Origin: Asparagopsis taxiformis
Taxonomy: Eukaryota > Rhodophyta > Florideophyceae > Bonnemaisoniales > Bonnemaisoniaceae
DNA: 64,000 nt
Assembly: GCA_030407315.1 (NCBI GenBank)
Contig: JALQPE010002989.1
Span: 89,685 to 153,684 of the forward strand
Reading direction: 5' to 3'
Shown: one piece after another, positions 31,940 through 41,030 of the stretch
Layout: each line of letters starts with the position of its first letter
Numbering within the stretch: the first letter of the stretch is position 1
Notes under the pieces: model-generated
Databases searched by the model: none
Seen by the model: only the letters and a program-made list of their open reading frames with translations
Told to the model about the DNA's origin: nothing
Made by a program: the position numbers and the translations under genes

Positions 31940-32229
31940 TCATGCACCACAAAGCATCTCAATCACGTTATCAGCGCACCAAGCCAGCTCAAGATCACCC
32001 TCAGATCCCGAAATCCCAAGCTTCTGACAAAGATCCAAAGCCACAACCGGCGCATCTGCAAGCATTGCGGCAAATCCCTCCCATCAATGCGAAGATTCGA
32101 CCCAAAGCTCAGAAGCGCGCGTTCCTGTGCGACACGATCTTCCACGATGCTGTGAGCCGATCTAACGCGCGAAAGCGCCAGTCTTGTCGCTGGACATTTC
32201 TCCTCGCAGACGCCTTGCCCAACCGCCAA
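31940..32229 (-). pseudogene. Gene fragment or last exons of an unidentified gene
   Basis: Two adjoining minus-strand frames read like protein. From about 32229 to 32080 one frame encodes LSRVRSAHSIVEDR and SNLRIDGRDLP. From about 32080 to the TGA at 31942-31940 another frame encodes VVALDLCQKLGISG and DLELAWCADNVIEML. A single frameshift, or a very short intron, near 32065-32085 would join them. The helical, acidic C-terminus looks genuine. There is no start codon in good context, so this is either a decayed gene or the tail of a spliced one. Confidence 0.35.
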
Positions 32230-33512
32230 TATCGCTCACAGTCGTCCGTGCACATTGCCGATTGCGCCTTTCTTCAATTGGTAAGCTTCGGTCTTGCAGC
32301 GTTTCGTCGGTCGCGCCTATTCTGGCCTGTTGCAATGTGAGCTTCTCCCCCGTACTGTCAATTGTCGCTGTCGTTTAGGATTCCTTCATATACCCGTGCT
32401 GGAGGTGACATTTATATCGCGGTTGGAATCGTTCTTTATTCCAGGAGGCACCAGGTCCCTAAGTGACGCGCCCATTGGCTTCTTGGTATCAACACCCATG
32501 ATGGGTATGGCGCACTGGTGAGGTGGGGTAATAGTTGGAGGATCGTTGAGAGTTTCATGGTGATGTGCGTTTGTTGGTGCTGTGAACAGGATTAGCGGCT
32601 GATGTGGACCGTGTTCAAGTGAAGACGGGAGAAATCATAGAGCGTTTATGAGACGGCAAGTTGAAATGAGAACATTGCGGCGGTGGAAGTACCGCGTCTG
32701 GTTTCAAGTTACTTTGTTTGGATTGAATGCTCAACTGTTCCTGTAGTTCATTTCAAGACGGCCCAGTTGTGAACGGCTGGCTGTGCCCCGTTGATGTTTG
32801 AGTCAGTTGGTGAAGATGAATATTATAATCGTGGTCCCGAGACCACTGTTACTTTACAGCTTGATCATTCACCAAGTGTTTGTGCTGTAATCACCAGCTT
32901 GTGACGTTGTGCTGCATGTGATAGCAACTGAACTGCCTTCCGTCTTCGTCGTCGACGACATGATTGATTGTCTATCAAGGCCGCCTCTGTCTTCCGAAGT
33001 GGTAGTCAGGAGAGTCGGACAAATGCTGTGGAAGAATGTGAATGACGCGGTTGCATTTGTACGATGAAATGTGTTGCGAGCCTCTGAAGCAACTGTATTC
33101 AATAGAGGAGGCTCACGCTCCATGATGATTAAAAGTCTCGGTGAGAAATTGTGATAATGAAATCACGCCATTACGGTCTGAAAGCTACAATTCGCAAGCT
33201 CAAAATAGATTTGTTTGCCTCGCAGAAGCAACTCTTTAATCTATCGCACATCTAACATGAAGCCGTTTTCAAAACATTCGTCCCCCTACAGAAACCTCTG
33301 CTCCTACCTGATAGACTGCTACTTGCTCGTACAAAGCCATCCATTGAACCACTGGAAAAAATCTAGAGCCGACATCTTCATCATCACCCCCTTGCGTGAG
33401 CTGAATTGCAGTGCAATGATCGATATCAGTGTCTACATCCATCTCCATCTCCGTGAACCAAGCTTATAGTTCAGTACTAACATACAAAATGCGCCCATAT
33501 CTCACTTCCAAA
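32230..33512. other. Non-coding stretch, nothing recognised
   Basis: Short frames only, with no recognisable domain. Confidence 0.5.
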
Positions 33513-34178
33513 TTACTGCCCCTGCATACATCTTGTGTATCCTACCCGTGTCGACCGAATAATCATTCTCACCTCCATCACAGCGCTTTCTTGGTTTGCG
33601 ACATCTTCTGCAAAAGCATTCCTAGAAGACCTTGCACGAGTAAGTGCCTGACGTTTTTGATTACGATTTCTCTCTGCTCTTCTCAATTCAGCTCTAGCTC
33701 CCGGCAGCATTCGTTCGATATTCCGCTCTCTCCTGAGCAATCTCTGCCGCTCACCGCCCCTCGCGAAGCGAAGTCGCGATGAGATTGCCCGCAATGCCCC
33801 ATTCAATCCGTTTACAGTGTCCTTTTTCTCGTTGTACTCTTGATCGGCTGTCCTGGACATTCTAGTCGCGGTCTGGAAAGCCCTCTCAGCATTCCTTTGG
33901 TTATTTGCTATTCTAGACAGTTCTAATGTGAGTTCTCGTTCCCTTTGTTCTAGAGCTCGCAGGGTTCGTCGTTTTTCTCCACATACCCGAGGCGGATTTG
34001 ACATCCGTGCCCCAGTTCGAACTTGTCTCTTCAAGCCAAGATGTACAAGGTCCTTCTTCACCATTGGTCCTGCGACGTACCCATCGGCTCCCTGTTCCTC
34101 TCCAGCACCAGCCCATACTGAGAAGGGAGCTGCGATGAGAAGGATGAAGAAAATTTGAAGAATAGAAGAGAATCTCAT
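33513..34178 (-). CDS. Secreted two-cysteine coiled-coil hairpin protein, paralog 5
   Basis: The protein has 221 residues from the ATG at 34178. An upstream in-frame ATG at 34271 would add 31 polar residues ahead of an obvious signal peptide (ILQIFFILLIAAPFSVWA) and would start only 12 bases after the TATA box, so it is rejected. YVAGPMVKK and SNPPRVC match paralog 2. The cysteines are Cys66 and Cys217 (151 apart), and the loop FARGGE lies at 138-143. There is no other cysteine. Confidence 0.8.
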   Translation of the reverse strand: MRFSSILQIFFILLIAAPFSVWAGAGEEQGADGYVAGPMVKKDLVHLGLKRQVRTGARMSNPPRVCGEKRRTLRALEQRERELTLELSRIANNQRNAERAFQTATRMSRTADQEYNEKKDTVNGLNGALRAISSRLRFARGGERQRLLRRERNIERMLPGARAELRRAERNRNQKRQALTRARSSRNAFAEDVANQESAVMEVRMIIRSTRVGYTRCMQGQ

Positions 34179-34282
34179 GGTGATATGTGTGATAGTCAAG
34201 TTGAAGAGCCTGGAGTGAGATAGCTGAATAGTTGGTTGATGTTGTTCGAGTTTGAGAGAAAGACTGGACAAGTCATGGGAGA

Positions 34283-34288
34283 TTTATA
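34283..34288 (-). promoter_or_regulatory. TATA box of hairpin-protein paralog 5
   Basis: TATAAA on the minus strand, 105 bases before the chosen ATG at 34178; it supports that start over the one at 34271. Confidence 0.6.
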
Positions 34289-34992
34289 GGAAGAAAGTTT
34301 GGATTGTGAACACTGCGCGAGGTCAAATTAGCGAGGGTAATTTGGGAGTACAGCGAAGGAAATCGTTACACAAAGATTTCCATTGGAGTTTGAGAGAATG
34401 CAAGCAAGACATATTTCGTCGGAACACTGGGAATACAACAGTGTTCGGCTCAGGAGAAGACATGGTTTGGATGAATCATTCTGGAGAACTAGTTTTGAAC
34501 TAAACATGTTCCATGTTTTTTCAGGTGTAGGACAAGGAGGCCAGCAAGACAATGAAGTTAGTCTCAGTGTCCACAAAAGATATTTAAACCCGGAAATTTG
34601 GTCGTCATCGGACATAGATGACATGAAAATCCAACAAAGCGCTCGGGCGCTCGGATAGTTTGCGAATCCAGTTAAATTTTCCGATCTGCGAAAGACGATG
34701 GAGCACATCACGACTCATTGCGAGCAAAGAGTTCAATTCCACGTCAGCGCGAAGTTGTAAGCGACGAGACGAATAAAATATGAGACTAATTCTAAAACAT
34801 GTATGAAATGAACTGCTGGGACTACGAGTTTCACGCGTGTGGGATTGGTGGTGGCTGTTGTTGATTTGCGATCATATCGCAATGTTCACGCTGTAATCCG
34901 TTTACATTGCTCGCGAAAAGGCAACACATCTCGCGGCTTGCTCGGCTTGTTTCTCATAACGGTACCTTCCGGGCTCACAGCGCCAAATTGAG
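34289..34992. other. Non-coding stretch, nothing recognised
   Basis: Frames of 80-130 codons occur on both strands but overlap each other and show no domain. Confidence 0.45.
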
Positions 34993-35483
34993 GATATTTT
35001 GCGAGTCATTGACCTTTTTCTGCCAACTCATGTAGATTCCAATTGCACTGGTAGATGTTAGGAGTGCTAGAAAACGTGGATTGTTGTATCTGCATATGAA
35101 CTTGGGGAAGGATTTGGTTTATTTCAAGATTGTGCTCTGGGTGAGTAAACAAACGATAGATTTGTAGTCAGAAAACCTTATGTCTAGAAACAACAGAAAA
35201 AATCCCAACCTGCCCGACCAACGTGTGCTCGTCGAGCGATATTTTGCGAGTCATCGACTTTTTTCTGTCAATTCACTTGGATTCCAAGCTTTGCTAGATG
35301 TCTAGAATGCCAGAAAACATGGATTGTTGTATCTGCACTAGCGCTAGTGATAGGAGTTGGTTTATTTCAAGGTTGCACAGTGCGTGAGTAAGCAAACGAT
35401 GTGCTTGTCAGCTGAAAACCTTATCGCTAGAAACTGCAGGATGAATCCATCTTAACTTCGGCACCAAAGTTTGCTCCTCGAGC
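34993..35483. repeat. Tandem duplication of a 245-base non-coding unit
   Basis: GATATTTTGCGAGTCAT begins at 34993 and again at 35238. The two copies then stay alignable through TGGATTGTTGTATCTGCA, GGTTTATTTCAAG, GAGTAA.CAAACGAT and AAAACCTTAT to about 35483, with many substitutions. It is an old duplication with no coding content. Confidence 0.7.
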
Positions 35484-36597
35484 TCACTACAATGTTTTCA
35501 ATTCGCTCGGTTGCGAAAGCTCTTGTTGTATCCTGGTGATGAAGAAGAGTGGTTGCTCGGTCCTTACATGTAGAAGTATTGCAAGTCTTTACCTGCAGAC
35601 TTGTTCCACTGCTGGAACCTGTTGATGCTTTTTCGGTCTGTGTTCCACACATGTTTCGCTTTGGTCGCAATTCCCAACTGTGTTTTCCTGTGTTTACTAC
35701 CTGTGAGAAGGGAAGAAATAGTGTGGACCAAGGCTATTTTAGCTCTGATATGCGCTACGTCTTCTATACAAGGCTACTGTGTTCTAAGGAACGAAATTAA
35801 CAAGTTTTGAAGTGATGACAAAGTAATACAGTAAGTGGTAACAATGTTGTTGCTATAACATACTGGAGGCTCTACTAATCAAGTTGTGTAACAAAATGCC
35901 AAGAAAATCCTGGTCGACTCGGCATGTTCGCCACACATCCATTTAGATTTCTTGTACAGAAATGCCCAAGCGCTGCACGCCCACCACAACCGAGACGAGC
36001 CTCCATTTGGAACGGTTTCTGCGTAGAAACCAATTTGGAAATGTGCGGTTGCAATTCGACTTTCAAACGGCACGGCATACATCTGGTCTCACAAGTTCAT
36101 CCCATCGCGTGATGACGAAACGTTGTAGCATTGTTGGTCCTTACTATTTCGCAGCGAAGGCGTTCAAAAGTAGTTTTGTTGGTCTGCTCTGATGCGATAC
36201 CTGCACAGAGACATGTCGTTGCGTAACCTGAGTACCGACTGTTACCTGGAACCGATGCACGAATAACAATGAGACTTCATCACTTTGCTTCTACAACACC
36301 TTGAAAGCAGACGGGACACTACACAAATCGTGTCAACACGCCTAAAATCTACACATTTCTAACCTGCATTTCAAATCCTCACCACTGTAAGATGCCTGTC
36401 GCTCAAGCTTCAAATACGCTTCTCCCGCGTCGCGACAGTTCGTCTGCACTCCCGCTCCATCGATCACCGGAAATCACGACAGCTGCGCAGCAAACGATCG
36501 CAATTTACACAGCATCACTTCGCCGATGCGTGAAAACTTGACGGTATTCATCCACAGTCTTTTCAACGGACGCCTTGACGAAAAAGGTGCGTAGTCA
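35484..36597. other. Non-coding stretch, nothing recognised
   Basis: This region lies downstream of the mannitol 2-dehydrogenase gene. Only short overlapping frames are present. Confidence 0.5.
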
Positions 36598-38085
36598 TCA
36601 TTGGTCAATGTAACTATTCAACGCCGACAAAACGCTCTCCCTCCAAATCTGCAGCAGCCATCCGCAGAACGCCTCCTCGAATCTCGGATGCGAAGAAACC
36701 TTTGAATACAGCGGTTGTCGAATCCAAACCAGCGGTGTATCTCGAGCACGAATGGCAAGTTGTTGTAATTCATCCCAACGATCGTCATTCCTCTCGATTC
36801 TCTTCCCCGATTCCGACACGCCATAACAATATCTACACCACAGCGCGCACACGAGCGCCAGTCCGTACACATCGCCGCCCTCTGACAATTGGTCACGAAT
36901 GGTCGGAATGATGAATTTGGGCTGTCGATTCGACCCGTCCAAACACAACCGACTCACCGTATCGTTCAACGCCGGATTAGCGAATCGGTCGGCAACGCGT
37001 CGCGCATACGCGTGCAGATCCACGCCCGGTACGTGCGGTACTGTCGGAATAATCTCCTCGGTAACCATCTGCAGAAATCGGTGTATTACCTCATGCGACA
37101 TCGCATCATGACCATATGTAATATCCAACAGTGCGGCCGGATATCCAATCGTCGCGTGTCCGCCATTGAGAATGCGAATTTTCATCTGTTCAAACGGCGA
37201 CACGTCTGTGACAAACTGCACGCCAACATCTTGCCACGCCGGTCGTCCGGACGGAAAGTCGTCCTCCAGAATCCACTGCACAAAGTCTTCACAAAACACG
37301 GGTGCTTCATCAACAACACCATATTCGTCCTTCAAAAAGCGCTTCTGATCCTCGCGCGTCGCCGGCGTAATTCGATCCACCATACTATTCGGGAAAGCCA
37401 CATGATTTCGAATCCAATCTGCCAGTTGCTCATCCACAAGCGCCGCAAGCCCACTCGTAGCCGCACGCGCCACGCGCCCGTTATGCGGCACATTATCGCA
37501 CGACATAACAGTGAACGGCTGCAGACCCGCCTCTCGGCGCGCGCGCAACGCGGCGACGAGATGTCCAAAGGTCGTATTGGGCGGGTGTGACTCACGCAAT
37601 CGCTGCGCATCCGCCACAATATCTGGATGGGCAGCGTCGAAACGACCGTCGGATAAGTAGTAACCACCCTCGGTGATGGTCAACGACACAATCTTCACAT
37701 CTGGATGCGCGAGCGCTTTCTGAATCTCATCAGGCTGCGCCGGCGGCACAAAGCCGACATAGGAGCCGATAATCGACGCGGTGGTACTGCTCGCCGATTG
37801 CTCCACAAGCGTGTACAGATAGTCCTGGTTGATCATCGCGGCGGACACCGCATCGGGCGGGAGGACACTCGCGCCGCGGATGCCCCATAGCGATGCGGAC
37901 GGCTCCTGCGCGCGTTGCGTGTTCAATTTGTGCAAATAGTAGCCCTGATGCGCGCGTGTAAAGTTTCCAATGCCGATGTGAAGGATGTGCGGCGTGAGTA
38001 GCGTGCGATCGTAGACGGGCGTGGAGACGCGCGTCAGAGATGCAAGCGCGTCTTTGCAGAGAGCTATCGGCGCGGGTTGCGACAT
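36598..38085 (-). CDS. Mannitol 2-dehydrogenase (polyol-specific long-chain dehydrogenase)
   Basis: The protein has 495 residues, the full length of this family (about 490). The Rossmann-type N-terminus shows HIGIGNFTRAHQGYYLH near residues 36-52, followed by TITEGGYYLS and SCDNVPHNG. The catalytic signature is KIRILNGGHATIGY, with Lys302, Asn307 and His310 in exactly the K-x4-N-x2-H spacing of the family. It interconverts D-mannitol and D-fructose with NAD(H) in the cytosol; related arabinitol or fructuronate/tagaturonate reductases share the fold, so substrate assignment is by resemblance. There are no introns, and the gene is higher in GC than its surroundings. A small gene with its own TATA box starts about 300 bases away on the other strand. 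Confidence 0.92.
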   Translation of the reverse strand: MSQPAPIALCKDALASLTRVSTPVYDRTLLTPHILHIGIGNFTRAHQGYYLHKLNTQRAQEPSASLWGIRGASVLPPDAVSAAMINQDYLYTLVEQSASSTTASIIGSYVGFVPPAQPDEIQKALAHPDVKIVSLTITEGGYYLSDGRFDAAHPDIVADAQRLRESHPPNTTFGHLVAALRARREAGLQPFTVMSCDNVPHNGRVARAATSGLAALVDEQLADWIRNHVAFPNSMVDRITPATREDQKRFLKDEYGVVDEAPVFCEDFVQWILEDDFPSGRPAWQDVGVQFVTDVSPFEQMKIRILNGGHATIGYPAALLDITYGHDAMSHEVIHRFLQMVTEEIIPTVPHVPGVDLHAYARRVADRFANPALNDTVSRLCLDGSNRQPKFIIPTIRDQLSEGGDVYGLALVCALWCRYCYGVSESGKRIERNDDRWDELQQLAIRARDTPLVWIRQPLYSKVSSHPRFEEAFCGWLLQIWRESVLSALNSYIDQ

Positions 38086-38319
38086 GTCGCCACGAGACGC
38101 GGTGTATGATGACGGCTATGGATCTTGGATGGGGAGCTGAATCAGTGATGGATCAGTTGTAAATTTGAATGTGTACATTTTTCTTTGTTTTCGCAGCCAT
38201 GCGTATCTGCTGGCGGTGTGTGGAATGTCTGTCTGTACAATCTGAAGTGGTGCGCTCGCGCGCGATACAAGCGAAGAAACTGTTTCGCTCATGCAGCGCG
38301 AACGACGACACTTGTGATT

Positions 38320-38327
38320 TATATAAA
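38320..38327 (+). promoter_or_regulatory. TATA box upstream of a small gene
   Basis: TATATAAA, 61 bases before the ATG at 38388, which has a favourable context (CACCATGT). Confidence 0.55.
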
Positions 38328-38387
38328 TCCAGCTTGTGCGTTTGGGCAGCTCATAATCGGTACATATTCATAGACAAGTCGTTCACC

Positions 38388-38567
38388 ATGTCTGACGAAT
38401 GCCATAAATCCAAAAAGCACATCACATTCCGACCCACAGAGAGTATAATCGCGCCTGTCGACGCTGACTCGCACGCGTCACGGTCGGAAAGCAACAAATC
38501 TGAACAGTGTTCCAACAAGAAGCGCAAATTGTGTTGCAAGCCTAAGAGTTCTCGCAGCACAAAGTAA
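38388..38567 (+). CDS. Hypothetical small basic protein, 59 residues
   Basis: The frame can be extended upstream to 38169, but the TATA box at 38320 and the CACCATG context favour the ATG at 38388. The product is polar, has His, Ser and Lys clusters, and ends with a Cys/Lys-rich tail containing NKKRKLCCKPK, which could be a nuclear localisation signal or a metal-binding patch. No homolog comes to mind. Short length makes the call tentative. Confidence 0.4.
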   Translation: MSDECHKSKKHITFRPTESIIAPVDADSHASRSESNKSEQCSNKKRKLCCKPKSSRSTK

Positions 38568-39028
38568 CATTCATAGCCTGTACACGTGTCGTCACTTTCA
38601 TCGACGATCCCCAGTAATAGGACGTGACAGTTGTTCTGCTCCAGCCGAGCATGTAATGTCACGCGCGTCTCGACGTTGCAAATCCATGCTAACATGATCA
38701 GCCTTCATTTGTTTGGTTAAAAATAACAAACTCTTCTTGGTTGATAAGACTTTATTCAATTAGACGATCGCCAAATGTTAACATCTAATTCGACATATTT
38801 CCCACAAGCAATCCTATCCATCGACGGCTGCATCAACAGCTCATTCCAAGCCGTCCAACTGTATCCAAACATAACATTGAAACAAGTCTTTCACGATCGC
38901 ACGACCAATGGAATACCACCTATCCCCATCCCCCTTAGTTCCATTCTTGCCGCCACCCGCAAGAGAGCATCATAAACATTTCCATTGCAGCAAGCAACGT
39001 AAGCACTAAACTAGCCATATCCACAACC

Positions 39029-39715
39029 TTAATTCATTCTAGTCTCCTTATAATTGTTTGTCCAAAACTCATCCCAACTAGACTTTCCCCACATATAACC
39101 CTCCGTCAATTCCTCAACACCGCGTGCGTCCAGCGCCATATCCCCAATCGCCTCTCGCACCAGTAACCGATGCGCGACGTCTTCCTCGCCAACGTGGAAC
39201 GTCCAGAAATCCCAATTGATCTGAGCCGAAATCTCGTCCAGAAACGCGTTCTGTCTCAAGTACTTGTGCATATTCGTCAGATAAATCTGGCACAGACATT
39301 CCCCTCCCATCCCGACCAGACCAATCGCAAATTCAAACGACTTTTCCCGACACAGGCGCTCGATTTCCTTCAGCAACTTTCCATTCTCCTCGTACACCCC
39401 GTCTGCAAATTCGCTCGGCTCCACTCCGATCGACTGCAGAAACCGGTCGTACCACACTATGTGCGCCTCGCGCTCCTGTCCGCTCCCGAGCTCCTCGGCC
39501 AGAATCTGCGCCAGTAGAGATTTCAACTTGCCGTACGGCAGCTTGCCCACCAATTCACTCAGATTGTTCGGATAGTTGTGCACAAAGTATCGATATTGTA
39601 GACAGATTTTGCGCACGTCGCGTAACGAAGCCTGCTTTAGAAATTCCAGCTTACTGTCGGACGAGTATTGCGCATTCAATTTGCTTTCATCCGCCTGTCT
39701 CCAAAACTCTTCCAT
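39029..39715 (-). CDS. Haem-oxygenase-like diiron-domain protein (iron-containing redox enzyme type)
   Basis: The protein has 228 residues from the ATG at 39715. The frame stays open for a further 97 codons upstream, but that part is low in character and a TATAAAAG box lies inside it, so the shorter start is chosen. All-helical sequence carries AEELGSGQEREAH (Glu74/75 and His85), Glu139, and FHVGEEDVAH (His174, Glu178, His182). This matches the metal-ligand layout of haem-oxygenase-like diiron oxidases and the bacterial iron-containing redox enzyme family, and not a haem-binding haem oxygenase. Members oxidise small substrates or amino acids; the substrate here cannot be told. The gene lies about 900 bases from the mannitol dehydrogenase and reads in the same direction. 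Confidence 0.72.
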   Translation of the reverse strand: MEEFWRQADESKLNAQYSSDSKLEFLKQASLRDVRKICLQYRYFVHNYPNNLSELVGKLPYGKLKSLLAQILAEELGSGQEREAHIVWYDRFLQSIGVEPSEFADGVYEENGKLLKEIERLCREKSFEFAIGLVGMGGECLCQIYLTNMHKYLRQNAFLDEISAQINWDFWTFHVGEEDVAHRLLVREAIGDMALDARGVEELTEGYMWGKSSWDEFWTNNYKETRMN

Positions 39716-39797
39716 GGTGCTCGTGCTTGTTGAATTCACAGTCGATTGCTGATACAGATGCAAGTTCGTCTGACAGAGGCGCTGGGCGCATCCCTGA

Positions 39798-39805
39798 CTT
39801 TTATA
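39798..39805 (-). promoter_or_regulatory. TATA box of the haem-oxygenase-like gene
   Basis: TATAAAAG on the minus strand, 83 bases before the ATG at 39715. Confidence 0.6.
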
Positions 39806-41030
39806 TTTGCTCTCCAGGCGCGCTCCACAGCGCAGCAGCATGCTGTCATGTGAGGTGTGTGGATAAGAACTGGAGTGAAGAAATTGTGCTGATGTATTGT
39901 CACAAGATACATTTCTATAGGTCGCCTCAGTGCTTCCGAAGCACAGACATGAAGACTCAGCAATTGTATCGAACATATGTCGTCGTGCAAGCGAAGAGAG
40001 CGCCATAACCAGCGTCTGGCTGGACGGACGAAAGCAACGACTGAATGAGGATGCACAAACTTGCAGAGCTAAAATTTACTGGATGCACTCGTTTCTACTC
40101 AAAAAACGCAGACGTTAAGCAGCAACACGGAGAGCAACCGACAGCCAGTAACGGAACAATATATATGCAAACGTGTAGCATTGCACGACAGCAGCAATGT
40201 ACAACCGAAAAGACCGGCGGACCGCAGCGCGTGAAGGGGCATAACTTGGATCGCACATGTATCGGACGTGTATGGTTGGCCAGTGCAACCAGGCGGGGCA
40301 CGTCATAAGCACGCCGCGTCGGATGTGCACAACGTCTCGACGCGTGTACAGCAGCCCGACAAGCCACGCACACGCGATGAATTGGCAGCAAGTTGCGGAA
40401 AGCATGCAATCATTGGGTGATGATCGGTGCGTAGAATTGACGTCGACATTGTAGATACACGTGTGTCGTGCCGCATCGCAACAACGTAGACAACCTATGC
40501 GATGATCTCGTCGCAATCATGCAACACTACGTGGCCGCTGGCTTCATCTCGCGTTGTGACACATCGCTTTGTCGCCGCGCCGCAGCGCGTGCACGCTTCC
40601 TGATAACCGATTGGGCGCACATGCTGCACGACGCGACGTGCAGCCCGCTGCTCGCGTCGCCCATTGGAGCGCGGTCGTCCGATGGCTCGATCTATGGTGC
40701 ATGCGTTGGATGCACACGGTATCTATCTGCAGCCTGCGGTTTAGCACGTAACGAACGGCCCTCGAGTTTGCAATTGTTGCTGAATGACTCGCATAACCAA
40801 TGTGTAACGGGGACCAGTGTCCGGCTTTGTGAACAAACGCTGTGTACTCGAGTGTGCAATTTTGAAAACTCGGTGTTTTAGGAGCAAATCTACAAACGCT
40901 GCAGCGCTATTGATAACGGCTGTTCGGTGTTTGTGACACCGCGTCTCGACCCTTTTTTGTCACGGTCAGTATTGCTCGGGCCGAGATTCAACAGTGAACG
41001 TCGCTTCCTTAGTTTGCTCTTATGTAATGG
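39806..41030. other. Non-coding stretch, nothing recognised
   Basis: A 137-codon plus-strand frame (40468-40881) overlaps several others and has no recognisable domain; the region is rich in CG dinucleotides, which opens frames by chance. Confidence 0.45.

Noticed and set aside
36889..37590. 233-codon plus-strand frame
   Set aside because: Shadow of the mannitol 2-dehydrogenase gene, which has intact catalytic motifs on the minus strand.
39531..39542. TGCCGTACGGCA palindrome as another copy of the repeat
   Set aside because: It lies within the haem-oxygenase-like coding sequence and has none of the repeat's flanks.
39716..40006. 97-residue N-terminal extension of the haem-oxygenase-like protein
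   Set aside because: It contains the TATA box at 39805-39798 and looks like untranslated sequence.
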